Shown here: positions 42,070 through 51,065 of the stretch, one piece after another
Layout: the number at the start of each line of letters is the position of its first letter
How positions within the stretch are numbered: position 1 is the stretch's first letter
NCBI GenBank assembly: GCA_024711005.1
Contig: JANJTQ010000342.1
Coordinates: 1 to 61,263 of the forward strand
Source: Opitutaceae bacterium
GTDB taxonomy: Bacteria; Verrucomicrobiota; Verrucomicrobiia; Opitutales; Opitutaceae
Length of the DNA: 61,263 bases
Direction: 5' to 3'
Made by a program: the position numbers and the translations under genes
The notes under the pieces: model-generated
Databases searched by the model: none
Told to the model about the DNA's origin: nothing
Seen by the model: the letters and a program-made list of their open reading frames with translations, nothing else

Positions 42070-43365
42070 GTGCGCGTTCTTCAGTTTGCCTCCAAAACCT
42101 TCGATTCTGAACTGGCTGGATTTTGCCGCGGCGCCTCCGTGCCCAAGGACATCCAAGATACCGTGACGGCGATCTTGGCCGACATCCACCAACGTGGGGA
42201 CGAAGCGGTCTGCTACTATGCCGCCAAGTTCGATGGGGCTAAACTGCGCGCCCGTGATTTTCGTGTGAAACCTGCCGAGATCGCCGCAGCGGCGAAGCGG
42301 CTGCCTGCCGCGGAGCGCAAAGCCTTGGTTGCGGCGCACGAGAACGTCGTCGCCTTCAACAAGCAGAGCCTTCCGAAGGACTGGCTCGGCAAAAACAAAC
42401 ACGGCGCGCAGGTCGGTGAGATTAACCACCCGATTCGTCGCGTCGGTCTTTACGTGCCCGGTGGTGAAGTGCCGCTTGTTTCCACCGTGTTGATGACCGC
42501 CACGCTCGCGAAAATCGCCGGTTGTCCTGAGATCGCGGTGTTCACGCCGTCCAATTCGCAGGGCAAGATCGCCGATGGTCTGCTGGCCGCGCTGCACCTG
42601 GTTGGCATCGACGAGGTCTACCGTATCGGCGGCGTTCAAGCCATCGGCGCAGCCGCGTTCGGCACGCTGACCATTCCCGCCGTGGACAAGGTCTTCGGCC
42701 CCGGCAATGCGTACGTCTGCGAAGCCAAGCGCCAGGTCTTCGGCACGGTCGGAGTCGATTCGCTGCCGGGCCCGAGCGAAGTGATGATTATCGCCGATGA
42801 CACGGCTCGCGTCGACTTCGCCGCGGCAGATCTTCTTGCGCAAGCCGAGCATGGCTCGGGTCGAGAAAAGATCTACCTCGTCGCCACCTCCGCCAAGATC
42901 CTCAACGACATCGCCGAGGAGGTGCAGTCACAACTCAAGCTCATCTCTCGCTCAGAGAAAACCCAACGCGTGCTTTCGCAGGGCTTCCTTGCGATTGAGG
43001 TGAGGAAGCTCGCCGATGCGGTGAAGATCGCCAACTACGTCGCTCCGGAGCACCTCGAATTGCTCGTGAAGGAGTCCGACCACAAGATGCTCCTTCGAGA
43101 GATCACCACAGCCGGCGCGATTATGCTCGGCAATTATACTCCGACCGCGCTCGGCGACTTTACCGCCGGTCCCAGCCATGTGTTGCCGACGGCCCGCGCA
43201 GGTCGTTTCTTCAGCGGACTGCGAGTCGCCGACTTCATGCGCCGCACGAGTGTCATTCGCTACGACAAATCCACGGTGAAAAAAGGAGAGCCGGTTGTCT
43301 CCGCTTTCGCGACCATGGAAAGACTCGATGCCCATGGCCGTAGTGTAAAAATTCGCACTCTTTAA
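42070..43365 (+). CDS. hisD: Histidinol dehydrogenase
   Basis: A 431-residue zinc enzyme for the last two steps of histidine synthesis. It starts at GTG (RVLQFASKTFDSELAGFC). Motifs: VPGGEVPLVSTVLMTATLAK, the NAD-binding VFGPGNAYVCEAKRQVFGTV, LPGPSEVMIIADDTARVDFA, AEHGSGREKIYLVAT and GPSHVLPTARAGRFFSGLRV. First of a four-gene histidine group. The 156-base region upstream shows no clear promoter. Confidence 0.98.
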   Translation: MRVLQFASKTFDSELAGFCRGASVPKDIQDTVTAILADIHQRGDEAVCYYAAKFDGAKLRARDFRVKPAEIAAAAKRLPAAERKALVAAHENVVAFNKQSLPKDWLGKNKHGAQVGEINHPIRRVGLYVPGGEVPLVSTVLMTATLAKIAGCPEIAVFTPSNSQGKIADGLLAALHLVGIDEVYRIGGVQAIGAAAFGTLTIPAVDKVFGPGNAYVCEAKRQVFGTVGVDSLPGPSEVMIIADDTARVDFAAADLLAQAEHGSGREKIYLVATSAKILNDIAEEVQSQLKLISRSEKTQRVLSQGFLAIEVRKLADAVKIANYVAPEHLELLVKESDHKMLLREITTAGAIMLGNYTPTALGDFTAGPSHVLPTARAGRFFSGLRVADFMRRTSVIRYDKSTVKKGEPVVSAFATMERLDAHGRSVKIRTL

Positions 43366-43420
43366 CTCCCGCGACAAAAAGCCCGGAAGGCGCATAACCC
43401 GCCATTTCCGTTTCCGCGCT

Positions 43421-43444
43421 TTTTGTGCATTTTGTGGTCATTCT
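43421..43444. repeat. TTTGTGcaTTTTGTGG intergenic repeat, diverged copy
   Basis: The hisD-hisC gap contains TTTGTGCATTTTGTGGTCAT, which resembles the TTCGTG-TTTCGTGG unit seen at 48070-48249 and 49025-49110. It spans up to the hisC start. Weakest member of the set in this window. Confidence 0.45.
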
Positions 43445-43445
43445 T

Positions 43446-44543
43446 ATGTCCTCACTTGTTTCCCTTGCTCTCCCGCACATCGCGAAGCTTCACGCCTACA
43501 CGCCTGGCCAGCAACCCACCGAATCGGGTTGGGTGAAGCTCAACACCAACGAGTGTCCCTATGGCCCAAGCCCGTGCGCAGCGGATGCCATTCAACGGGA
43601 GCTCGCCGACGAGGGTGAGCTGCTTCGTCTTTATCCGAACCCGAAGAGCACGCCGCTGCGCCGGCTTGTCGCGAAGATCCACCACCTGCGCGAAGAGAAC
43701 GTCATCATTGGAAACGGCTCCGACGATGTCTTGAATCTCCTCGTGCGCGTCTTCGGCGGACCAGATGCCGCGACCGGTTTTACGTTGCCGAGCTATTCGC
43801 TCTATCCCGTGCTCGTAGCGATCCAGGACGGCTCGACCACCGCGATCGAATTCGACCGTTCGATGAAGCTACCGATCGAGAAGATCGCCAACTCCGGTGC
43901 CCGCGCCTTTTTTCTTACGTCCCCCAACGCGCCCACCGGGGTTGCCTTCGCCAACGCCGAAATCGAGGCCGTGCTCAAAACATTTCCCGGTGTGCTGGTC
44001 CTGGACGAAGCTTACGCGCCCTTCGCCAACGAAAACGCGGTCTCGCTGCTCGCGCGGTATCCAAATCTGGTGATCACCCGCACGCTTTCCAAGGCCCACG
44101 CACTTGCCGGCCTTCGTGTCGGCTATGCGCTCGCGAGTGCCGAGTTTATCGACCTGCTCGATCGCGTTCGCGACAGTTACAACGTCAACCGCCTCTCGCA
44201 GGTGGCCGCTTTCGCCGCGCTGAGCGACACGGGCTACTACGACGCGATCATCGGGAAGATCATCTTCACGCGTGATTATTGGGTGAACGATTGGTCGTCG
44301 CGTCTGGGCTGGTTCATTTATCCCACTCAGACCAACTTCATTTTCGCCGAGCCGAAAAACACCCGCGGCGAGACCGGGCCCGCGGTCGCAAAGTCGCTCT
44401 ATGAGTTTCTGCTTTCGCAGAAGATCCTCGTGCGCATCTTCCCGAGCCACGCCTTGACCGACTCATTCCTGCGTATCAGCGTCGGCAACGACGACGAAAT
44501 GTTCGCCGTCAATACAGCAATCGAAGCATGGCTCGCCAAGTAA
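43446..44543 (+). CDS. hisC: Histidinol-phosphate aminotransferase
   Basis: A 365-residue PLP-dependent fold-type I aminotransferase. [16 protein letters not shown] is the HisC N-terminal signature, [20 protein letters not shown] binds the cofactor phosphate, [12 protein letters not shown] and the Schiff-base Lys in [20 protein letters not shown] are intact, and the substrate Arg lies near FLRISVGND. The ATG at 43446 is preferred over one seven codons upstream inside the repeat. Overlaps hisB by 16 bases. Confidence 0.97.
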   Translation: MSSLVSLALPHIAKLHAYTPGQQPTESGWVKLNTNECPYGPSPCAADAIQRELADEGELLRLYPNPKSTPLRRLVAKIHHLREENVIIGNGSDDVLNLLVRVFGGPDAATGFTLPSYSLYPVLVAIQDGSTTAIEFDRSMKLPIEKIANSGARAFFLTSPNAPTGVAFANAEIEAVLKTFPGVLVLDEAYAPFANENAVSLLARYPNLVITRTLSKAHALAGLRVGYALASAEFIDLLDRVRDSYNVNRLSQVAAFAALSDTGYYDAIIGKIIFTRDYWVNDWSSRLGWFIYPTQTNFIFAEPKNTRGETGPAVAKSLYEFLLSQKILVRIFPSHALTDSFLRISVGNDDEMFAVNTAIEAWLAK

Positions 44544-45118
44544 CTCTCTCCCGCAAAACCGCCGAAACCGACATCGTGCTTACGCTCGCCGTCGACGGCA
44601 CCGGTGTATCCAAGATCGACACCGGCGTGCCGTTCTTCGACCACATGCTCACGCTGTTTGCGAAGCACGGCCTCTTCGATCTCGATGTGAAATGCGTCGG
44701 CGACATCGCGGTCGATTATCACCACACCGTCGAAGACGTCGGACTGGTGCTCGGTGACGCGTTCAAGCAGGCGCTCGGGGACAAGCTCGGCATCAAGCGC
44801 TACGGTTTCTTCCTGTTGCCCATGGACGAATCGCTGGCTCGCGTCGCCGTGGACATCGGTGGACGTCCGCACCTTGTTTACCAAGTCGAGGCGCCCACGC
44901 AGTTCGTGCGCGATTTCAACATCATCCTCGTGAAGGAATTCGCGCGCGCGTTCAGCAATGCGCTCGGTTGCAACCTGCACATCACGCTCGAATACGGCGA
45001 GGAGCCGCACCATGTCGCCGAGGCGATCTTCAAGGGCCTTGCCCGCGCGCTCGACGTCGCCACGCAGATCGACCCACGCACGGCCGGGCAGCTGCCGTCC
45101 ACCAAAGGTAAAATATAA
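44528..45118 (+). CDS. hisB: Imidazoleglycerol-phosphate dehydratase (monofunctional)
   Basis: A 196-residue Mn-dependent dehydratase without the N-terminal phosphatase domain of enterobacterial His[39 protein letters not shown] and [20 protein letters not shown] carry the metal-binding His/Glu residues. A separate histidinol-phosphate phosphatase must be encoded elsewhere. It starts inside the end of hisC. Confidence 0.98.
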   Translation: MARQVTLSRKTAETDIVLTLAVDGTGVSKIDTGVPFFDHMLTLFAKHGLFDLDVKCVGDIAVDYHHTVEDVGLVLGDAFKQALGDKLGIKRYGFFLLPMDESLARVAVDIGGRPHLVYQVEAPTQFVRDFNIILVKEFARAFSNALGCNLHITLEYGEEPHHVAEAIFKGLARALDVATQIDPRTAGQLPSTKGKI

Positions 45119-45121
45119 ATT

Positions 45122-45150
45122 CTATAGGTCTCATACGACCCATAGGATCT
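45122..45150. repeat. Triplicated CATAGGAYCT-like motif between hisB and hisH
   Basis: The 51-base gap holds three near-copies in a row: CTATAGGTCT, CATACGACC, CATAGGATCT. They also give a short dyad (ATAGGTC/GACCCAT). It may be a fragment of a dispersed intergenic repeat. Confidence 0.4.
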
Positions 45151-45169
45151 ATTTCCCGGCACCTGTATC

Positions 45170-45814
45170 ATGCCCATCATCGCCGTCATCGATAACGGTC
45201 TTTGCAACCTCGGCAGCGTCACCAAGGCCTTTGAGGCGGTCGGCGCCACTCCGAAGGTCGTGCGCACCCCCGCCGAGGTGGATGCTGCCGGCGCGGACGG
45301 TCTTGTGTTGCCGGGGGTCGGCGCCTTGCGGGATTGCGTGACCTCGCTGAAGACCAGCGGGCTCGCCGACACCGTGCGCGCGTGGATTGCCGCCGATCGC
45401 CCGTTTCTGGGTGTGTGTCTCGGTATGCAGGCTTTGTTCGATTCTTCCGAAGAGGGCGATACTGCTGGGCTGGGTATCTTTCCGGGGAAGGTTCTTCGCT
45501 TCCGGCTGCCGCCCGAGTTTAAGATCCCGCACATGGGATGGAACACCGTGCGGTTCGTTCAGCCGGATTCACCCTTGCAGTCGGGTCTTCGCACGGACGG
45601 GGAGTGGTTCTATTTTGTGCACAGCTTTCATTGCGTGCCGGACGATCCGTCTTTGGTGCTCGCCGAGTGCGATTATGGCGTTCCCTTTGCCGCGGCCATT
45701 GCGCGCGGTCGTTGTTTCGCCACGCAGTTCCACCCGGAGAAAAGTCAGACCAAGGGACTGCAAATCTACCGAAATTTTGCGGATGTCGTCGCAAGGGCGG
45801 CTGCGACCGTTTGA
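45170..45814 (+). CDS. hisH: Imidazole glycerol phosphate synthase subunit HisH
   Basis: A 214-residue class I glutamine amidotransferase feeding ammonia to HisF. The nucleophile lies in LGVCLGMQALFDSSEEGD, and the His/Glu pair in FATQFHPEKSQTKGLQIYRN. hisA and hisF, its usual followers, are not in the window. A 7-bp hairpin (45804-45820) has the stop codon in its loop. Confidence 0.97.
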   Translation: MPIIAVIDNGLCNLGSVTKAFEAVGATPKVVRTPAEVDAAGADGLVLPGVGALRDCVTSLKTSGLADTVRAWIAADRPFLGVCLGMQALFDSSEEGDTAGLGIFPGKVLRFRLPPEFKIPHMGWNTVRFVQPDSPLQSGLRTDGEWFYFVHSFHCVPDDPSLVLAECDYGVPFAAAIARGRCFATQFHPEKSQTKGLQIYRNFADVVARAAATV

Positions 45815-45965
45815 CGGTCGAACTCGGCGGGACCGTCTCCGCTTCTGTTAGGCCTCAATACTTCTGCTAACACCCGGCGCGGTCCTTGCTAATGCACGGC
45901 AAAGTTGTCGTTGGGTCGGCGACTTTGTTTTGCATACGGTGCATTTTTTGCTCTGTTCCCAGCAT

Positions 45966-47261
45966 ATGGCTAAATTTGCTACCCTTAAGCTCGATGAGAA
46001 AGAAGTTATCTTGCCGGTTGTGACCGGTTCCGAAGGCGAAAAAGCCATAGATATCTCCAAGCTTAGGGCCGACACCGGCCACATCACCTTTGACGATGGT
46101 TTCGGCAATACCGGTTCTTGCACCAGCAAGATCACCTATATTGATGGCGAGGTCGGGATCTTGCGTTACCGCGGTTATCCGATCGAGCAGCTCGCGGAGA
46201 AATCCAATTTTGTCGAATCGGCTTATCTGGTGATCCATGGCGAACTGCCGACTGGCGAGCAGCGCTCCAAGTTTTCCCGCTTGTTGACTGAAAATGCCCC
46301 GTTGCGCGAGGGCATGGTGCGTTTCATCCAAAGCTTCCCGCGTGATGCCCATCCGATGGCGGTGTTGTCGGCCACGCTTAACGCCCTCGGCGCCTACTAT
46401 CCGCACCTGGCGAGCAATAACCATCAGCGCGACCTTGAGCATTTCGACGAGGCGGCGGCGATCGCGATTTCCAAGGTCCGTACCATCGCGGCTCACACGT
46501 TTCGCGTGAACAATGGCAAGCCGCTCAACTACCCGCGTCCGAATATCGGCTACTGCGAGAACTTCCTGCACCTGATGTTCTCGGAGCCCTACAATGAGTT
46601 CGTCCCCACCGCCGAGGTGGCTTCCGCGCTCAATCTGTTCCTGCTCCTCCACGCCGACCACGAGCAGAACTGCTCCACCTCGACCGTTCGTATGGTGGCT
46701 TCCGCCGGAGCCAATCTTTTCGCCTCCGTATCCGCGGGCGTGAACGCGCTCTGGGGTCCGCTCCACGGCGGCGCCAACATGGCGGTGCTCGAGATGCTCC
46801 AGAACATCCACAATGAGGGGGACGACGGCACCAAGTTCATTGCCGCCGCCAAGTCCGGCAAGGGCGACCGCCTCATGGGTTTCGGTCACCGCGTTTATCG
46901 CAACTACGACCCGCGCGCCAAGATCATCAAGGCGTCGTTCTACAAGGCCCTCGCGTCGCTCAACATCAAGGACGACCCGCTTCTCGACATCGCCATGCGC
47001 CTCGAGGAAGCCGCGCTCAACGATGACTATTTTGTCTCCCGCAAACTCTACCCGAACGTCGATTTCTATTCGGGTCTTATCATGCGAGCCCTCGGTATTC
47101 CGCTGAACATGTTCACCGTGATGTTCGCCATCGGTCGCATGCCCGGTTGGATCGCCCAATGGCGTGAAGTCGCCGCCAACCCGAAGCTCAAGATTTACCG
47201 TCCGCGACAGATCTACACGGGCGAAACCCAACGCAATTTTGTTCCGATCAACCTGCGCTGA
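45966..47261 (+). CDS. gltA: Citrate synthase (type II)
   Basis: A 431-residue enzyme of the TCA cycle. It carries the first catalytic His ([20 protein letters not shown]), the second ([19 protein letters not shown]), [15 protein letters not shown], and catalytic Asp near [20 protein letters not shown]. Length and the N-terminal beta domain match hexameric-type GltA. The ATG at 45966 starts [17 protein letters not shown]; an earlier in-frame ATG adds 12 unconserved residues. It has a 151-base upstream spacer, so its own promoter is likely. Confidence 0.98.
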   Translation: MAKFATLKLDEKEVILPVVTGSEGEKAIDISKLRADTGHITFDDGFGNTGSCTSKITYIDGEVGILRYRGYPIEQLAEKSNFVESAYLVIHGELPTGEQRSKFSRLLTENAPLREGMVRFIQSFPRDAHPMAVLSATLNALGAYYPHLASNNHQRDLEHFDEAAAIAISKVRTIAAHTFRVNNGKPLNYPRPNIGYCENFLHLMFSEPYNEFVPTAEVASALNLFLLLHADHEQNCSTSTVRMVASAGANLFASVSAGVNALWGPLHGGANMAVLEMLQNIHNEGDDGTKFIAAAKSGKGDRLMGFGHRVYRNYDPRAKIIKASFYKALASLNIKDDPLLDIAMRLEEAALNDDYFVSRKLYPNVDFYSGLIMRALGIPLNMFTVMFAIGRMPGWIAQWREVAANPKLKIYRPRQIYTGETQRNFVPINLR

Positions 47262-47288
47262 ACGCCAGCTTCCATTGTTTGAATATCC

Positions 47289-47322
47289 AAAAAAGACCCG
47301 GCCGATTGGCCGGGTCTTTTTT
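47289..47322. terminator. Bidirectional terminator after gltA
   Basis: A perfect 15-bp stem (AAAAAAGACCCGGCC at 47289-47303 with its complement at 47308-47322) and a GATT loop. The A-run and T-run make it work on both strands, serving gltA (+) and the convergent minus-strand membrane gene, whose stop is 2 bases away. Confidence 0.95.
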
Positions 47323-47324
47323 GT

Positions 47325-48041
47325 TCACCCTTTCGCTGGTTTCGCCGGTGGTGTTTTGAAAATCGATTCAAACTCCAACCCGGTGATTCGTTTAATTCCA
47401 CCTAACAACCGCCACAGCGCGAACATCATCATCGCCATGCTGGGGATCACGATGACGGGCCAACTCAGCAGGTGCATCTTACCCAGCTCCGCGTTGAACT
47501 CCGCCGTTCCCGGCGGGCTCTTCAGCAGGTAGAGTGCGAGGCCGAAGTTAAGCACGGCGCTGACGATGAACGAAAACGCCAGCAGGTAACTCGCCTGGAC
47601 CAACAAGCGATCGAAGTCCCTCCGATTACCTCGCTGGTCGAGGGCCGCATCCACTCGTTCCACATCGATCACCTGTTCGTTGTAGAGCATCGTACGCACG
47701 AGCGGCATTTTGGATTTTAGCGACAGCAGCACCGCCAGGCCAATCACGGTGGGCACCGCCGCCTCCTTGATCGCAAACCCGAGTCCGCCGACCTGCATCA
47801 GGCCGAGACCTCCGGTGAACAGAATGCTGGTGAATCCGATGATCGAAATGAAATTGGTTTTTCTGCGCTCCAGAAAATCCCAGACGCCATAGCCCACCGG
47901 AAATGCCAGCGCCACCACGAGTCCAACGACCGGACCGAGCAAACCCTCCTTGCTGAACTTGGACAAGACGAGGGTGGGAATGAGAAGGTTGAAAACCAGA
48001 TTGATCAGCAGGTTTTCCTTTTTGGCGGGAGCGGAAGACAT
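47325..48041 (-). CDS. VC0807-like integral membrane protein
   Basis: A 238-residue membrane protein with about six helices: LLINLVFNLLIPTLVLSKF, GPVVGLVVALAFPVGYGVWD, ISIIGFTSILFTGGLGLMQV, a helix near AVPTVIGLAVLLS, one near YLLAFSFIVSAVLNFGLALY and PVIVIPSMAMMMFALWRLLG. The first half, FNLLIPTLVL then FPxxYGVWDFLERRKTN, fits the VC0807 family of unknown function. The start at 48041 (SSAPAKKENLLINL) is preferred; an upstream in-frame Met at 48098 lies over an intergenic repeat. Confidence 0.65.
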   Translation of the reverse strand: MSSAPAKKENLLINLVFNLLIPTLVLSKFSKEGLLGPVVGLVVALAFPVGYGVWDFLERRKTNFISIIGFTSILFTGGLGLMQVGGLGFAIKEAAVPTVIGLAVLLSLKSKMPLVRTMLYNEQVIDVERVDAALDQRGNRRDFDRLLVQASYLLAFSFIVSAVLNFGLALYLLKSPPGTAEFNAELGKMHLLSWPVIVIPSMAMMMFALWRLLGGIKRITGLEFESIFKTPPAKPAKG

Positions 48042-48069
48042 GGGAATAAGAGAGAAGGGAACCACTAGA

Positions 48070-48249
48070 TACATGAAACACGCGAAAACAAAATCCACCC
48101 GAACAGGGGTTCAAAAAGAGGCGGCCAAGGACGATTGGATTCTTGATTCATGAGTGCTGGCCGTATGCAAAAAGCCCGCCCGGAGCTCGCGTTCGACTGC
48201 TGCATGCAGAAGTTTCTTTTTCGTGTATTCTGTGTCTTTCGTGGTTAAC
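48070..48249. repeat. Inverted pair of TTCGTG-type intergenic repeats
   Basis: 48070-48090 contains ATGAAACACGCGAAAAC, and 48217-48249 contains TTCGTGTATTCTGTGTCTTT then CGTGGTTAACC in the opposite orientation. They flank the space between the VC0807-like gene and pdxJ. The units match those around 49025-49110, so this is a recurring intergenic element. Confidence 0.6.
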
Positions 48250-48266
48250 CCTTTTCCTTCTTCATC

Positions 48267-49010
48267 ATGATTCTTCTCGGCGTTAACATCGATCACTGCG
48301 CCACCGTGCGTCAGGCCCGCTACCGCGGTTACAACCAGACCGCCCCCGGCCCGGTGGAACCGGATCCCGTGGCCCTAGCCGTGCTCGCCGAACGCGCCGG
48401 CGCCGACGGGATCACCATCCACTTGCGCGAAGATCGGCGGCACATCCAGGAACACGATGTCTGGCGGCTGAAGGAGGTCGCGAAGACTCGCATCAACCTC
48501 GAAATGGCCTGCACTTCGGCGATGGTCGAATTCGCGCTCAAGGTGAAGCCCAACTCCGTGTGCGTTGTGCCGGAGAGCCGCGAGGAAATCTCCACCGAGG
48601 GCGGTCTCGACGTCGTGGCCCGTCGTGGTCATGTCAAGGCATGCATCGATGCGATGAACGCGGCGGGCATCATCACCAGCCTCTTCATCGATCCTGACGC
48701 CGAGCAGATCGACCTCAGTGCCGAACTCGGTGCGCCATGGATCGAGTTGCACACCGGCGCCTGGGCCAATGCCTGGCACACGCCGCGCCGCGACGCCGAG
48801 TTCGTGCGCCTGCGCGAAGGTGCGTTGCGGGCACGGGCCGCCGGCCTGGTGGTCAACGCCGGCCATGGAATCAATTACGACAACGTGGCCGACATTCGCA
48901 CGTTGCCGCACGTGCACGAACTCAACATCGGCCACACGATCATCAGCCGTGCGCTTTCGACCGGCATTGAAGAAGCGGTGCGTGAGATGAAACGACGAAT
49001 GAACGCCTGA
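48267..49010 (+). CDS. pdxJ: Pyridoxine 5'-phosphate synthase
   Basis: A 247-residue TIM barrel that condenses 1-deoxyxylulose 5-phosphate with aminoacetone phosphate in vitamin B6 synthesis. LGVNIDHCATVRQARY, GITIHLREDRRHIQEHDVWR (catalytic His/Arg) and ELNIGHTIISRALSTGIEEA are diagnostic. It precedes acpS, a frequent bacterial neighbour. Confidence 0.98.
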   Translation: MILLGVNIDHCATVRQARYRGYNQTAPGPVEPDPVALAVLAERAGADGITIHLREDRRHIQEHDVWRLKEVAKTRINLEMACTSAMVEFALKVKPNSVCVVPESREEISTEGGLDVVARRGHVKACIDAMNAAGIITSLFIDPDAEQIDLSAELGAPWIELHTGAWANAWHTPRRDAEFVRLREGALRARAAGLVVNAGHGINYDNVADIRTLPHVHELNIGHTIISRALSTGIEEAVREMKRRMNA

Positions 49011-49024
49011 GACCCCGAATTTTT

Positions 49025-49110
49025 AGCCCATGAAACACACGAAATGACACGAAAAGAAGAGACTGAATTTCCGGGGCTTTTATTTCGTGTCGCTTCGTGT
49101 GTTCAGTGGG
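49025..49110. repeat. TTCGTG repeats forming a long inverted repeat
   Basis: 49025-49056 has CATGAAACACACGAAATGAC followed by ACGAAAAG; 49079-49110 has TTATTTCGTGTCGCTTCGTG followed by TGTTCAGTGGG. The two arms are near-perfect reverse complements over about 28 bases. They fill the pdxJ-acpS gap and could fold into one long hairpin. Confidence 0.75.
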
Positions 49111-49120
49111 CCCTCCTCCG

Positions 49121-49531
49121 ATGAATATCGAACTTCCTCCCGGCGGCATTCTTCTCGGCCTTGGCTCCGACATCATCGACGTGGACCGCATTCGCGGCGT
49201 GTTGGAGCGTCAGGGCGAACGGTTTCTCGATCGTGTGTTCACCGATGAAGAGCGCGCCTATTGCTTCGGCATGAAGTATCCGCACAAACACCTCGCCGCG
49301 CGGTTTGCGGCCAAGGAGGCGGTTTCGAAGGCGTTCACCACAGGCATCGGCGCGGAACTCGGCTGGAAGTCCGTTTCGGTCTATCACGGTAGCCGCCACG
49401 AACCCTTGGTGCGCCTGGACGAAAAAGGCACCGCGCTGCTGAACCAAGTCGGCGGCACCAACGTGCTGCTCACACTCTCGCACACCGATAACGCAGCGAT
49501 GGCCGTTGCCGCTGTGGTGAAGGCGGTCTGA
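49121..49531 (+). CDS. acpS: Holo-[acyl-carrier-protein] synthase
   Basis: A 136-residue phosphopantetheinyl transferase that activates ACP with CoA. GLGSDIIDVDRIRGVLERQG (Mg-binding Asp) and HLAARFAAKEAVSKAF (catalytic Glu/Lys) are canonical. The ATG at 49121 is used; an earlier start would lie in the repeat arm. 9 bases separate it from the NAD(P)HX-repair gene. Confidence 0.97.
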   Translation: MNIELPPGGILLGLGSDIIDVDRIRGVLERQGERFLDRVFTDEERAYCFGMKYPHKHLAARFAAKEAVSKAFTTGIGAELGWKSVSVYHGSRHEPLVRLDEKGTALLNQVGGTNVLLTLSHTDNAAMAVAAVVKAV

Positions 49532-49540
49532 GTTTTACGC

Positions 49541-51007
49541 ATGAACGCCGCGCATCCACTTCTGACCTGCGCCGAGGCGAAAGAATTCGAGGCGTCTTGG
49601 TTCAAGGATGAGGAGGCGCGCGAATGGGCGGCCATGCAACAAGCCGGCCGGGCCGTGGCCGAAGCCGTGCTGCGTGATTTTGAGGAAATCGGGGGCTTTC
49701 CCTCCGCGGGTCGCGTGCTGGTGCTCGCGGGCAAGGGGCACAACGCCGGCGATGCGCTTATTGCCGCACGCCGCGTTCTTGAGCTGCACCCGCAGAGTCG
49801 CGTTGAAGTGTGCTTCGTCATGGGTGAACGCACGCTGCGTCCGCTCGCGCAACGTGCCTGGCGCGATCTCGCTTCTGTGGCGACGAGCGTGAGCGAGTTG
49901 GCCTCGTCGGGCTACGATCTCGTGCTCGACGGAATCTTCGGTTTTCAGTTCCGTCCACCGCTGAAGCCTGCGGTGGCCGCGTTGTTAACCGAGGTGAATG
50001 CGTTGCCCGTGCGTCTGCGCGCCGCCGTTGATCTGCCGAGCGGACTCGACGACCCCTCAGCGTTTCGGGCCGATTTCACTTACGCGACCGGCATCGCAAA
50101 AACGCCAATCCTCGCGCTTCCCAACGCGGGACGCCTTCGCTACTTGGATCTCGGCTTTTTCGACCAGCCTCCTCTCGATCCAGTTTGTCACTTATTAAGT
50201 GACAAACCGGATCGGGTCCTTTCGTCGACGATGCTCGATCCGCTCCGCGTTTTGCGACCGTCGCAGTCTGATAAGCGCACGTACGGACATCTCTTTGTGG
50301 TGGGAGGATCGCGCAATTATCCCGGGGCGATCTTGATGAGTGTGCTCGCCGCGTTGCGCAGTGGCGTTGGGTTGGTCACCGCCTTTGTCCCGGAGACCTT
50401 GGCACCGGCGTTCGCGGCGCGCGCGCCCGAAGCCATGTGGGTTGGCTGGCCGGAAACACCCGAAGGCGGACTCGCTCTCGAAGGCTCTCATTTGCTCCGG
50501 GAAAAGCTCTCCCGCGCCACCGCGTTGCTCATCGGGCCGGGAATCGGGCGCGAAGCGGAAACGATCGCATTGGTCACGGACATCGTCGCGCAATCCGCCG
50601 TGCCCTTGGTGATCGATGCGGACGCGTTGCAGCCGGGAATCGTCGCCGTCGGTAAAGCGCCGCGTATTCTTACGCCTCATGCCGGTGAGTTTGCGCGCAT
50701 CGAACACGCGATTACGCCGCAGACCGTGACGATCAAGAAAGGTCCGCTCACGAGCGTGCAGGCCGAAGGGGTGGCCTATCACAGTTTCTTCGGGGGTCCC
50801 GTGCTGGCCCGCGGCGGCAGTGGAGATCTATTGGCGGGACTCACCGCCGGGTTGCTCGCGCAGGTGCCGAATGACCCGTTGAGCGCCGCCGCATGCAGCG
50901 TGGTTTGGCACGGCATGGCCGCCGATGAGCTTGCGCGGACGCATGGCCAGGTTGCGGTCAACACGACTCAGCTCCTGAATTTTTTACCGATCGTTTTGCG
51001 GAAGTGA
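49541..51007 (+). CDS. nnr: Bifunctional NAD(P)HX epimerase/dehydratase
   Basis: A 488-residue metabolite-repair enzyme. The N-terminal NnrE/YjeF_N domain (residues about 1-210: LAGKGHNAGDALIAARRVLE) is followed by the NnrD/YjeF_C kinase-like domain (GHLFVVGGSRNYPGAILMS, GPGIGREAETIALVTDI, LTPHAGEFARIEHAI, ARGGSGDLLAGLTAGLLAQ). It restores hydrated NAD(P)H. The linker near residues 212-225 is encoded by a large palindrome that keeps the frame. Confidence 0.97.
   Translation: MNAAHPLLTCAEAKEFEASWFKDEEAREWAAMQQAGRAVAEAVLRDFEEIGGFPSAGRVLVLAGKGHNAGDALIAARRVLELHPQSRVEVCFVMGERTLRPLAQRAWRDLASVATSVSELASSGYDLVLDGIFGFQFRPPLKPAVAALLTEVNALPVRLRAAVDLPSGLDDPSAFRADFTYATGIAKTPILALPNAGRLRYLDLGFFDQPPLDPVCHLLSDKPDRVLSSTMLDPLRVLRPSQSDKRTYGHLFVVGGSRNYPGAILMSVLAALRSGVGLVTAFVPETLAPAFAARAPEAMWVGWPETPEGGLALEGSHLLREKLSRATALLIGPGIGREAETIALVTDIVAQSAVPLVIDADALQPGIVAVGKAPRILTPHAGEFARIEHAITPQTVTIKKGPLTSVQAEGVAYHSFFGGPVLARGGSGDLLAGLTAGLLAQVPNDPLSAAACSVVWHGMAADELARTHGQVAVNTTQLLNFLPIVLRK
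50176..50214. repeat. 39-base palindrome in the inter-domain linker of nnr
   Basis: Two stem blocks, CGATCC...GGATCG and GTTTGTCACTT...AAGTGACAAAC, pair around an ATT centre with one mismatch (17 of 18 pairs). Local AT content is much higher than in the rest of the gene. It encodes about 13 residues (around VCHLLSDKPD) exactly between the two enzyme domains. It looks like a small palindromic element inserted in frame. Confidence 0.75.
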
Positions 51008-51043
51008 GACGTTGCATTGAGACGCCAAGGCCGATGGCGTGGG

Positions 51044-51062
51044 GTTGCAGTTAAACTGCGAC
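51044..51062. promoter_or_regulatory. Near-perfect palindrome just before the ligA start
   Basis: GTTGCAGTT-A-AACTGCGAC is symmetric at eight of nine pairs (one T-G in RNA). It ends 3 bases before the chosen ATG of the ligase gene, overlapping the expected ribosome binding region. It could be an operator or a translation-control hairpin. Confidence 0.4.
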
Positions 51063-51065
51063 TAT

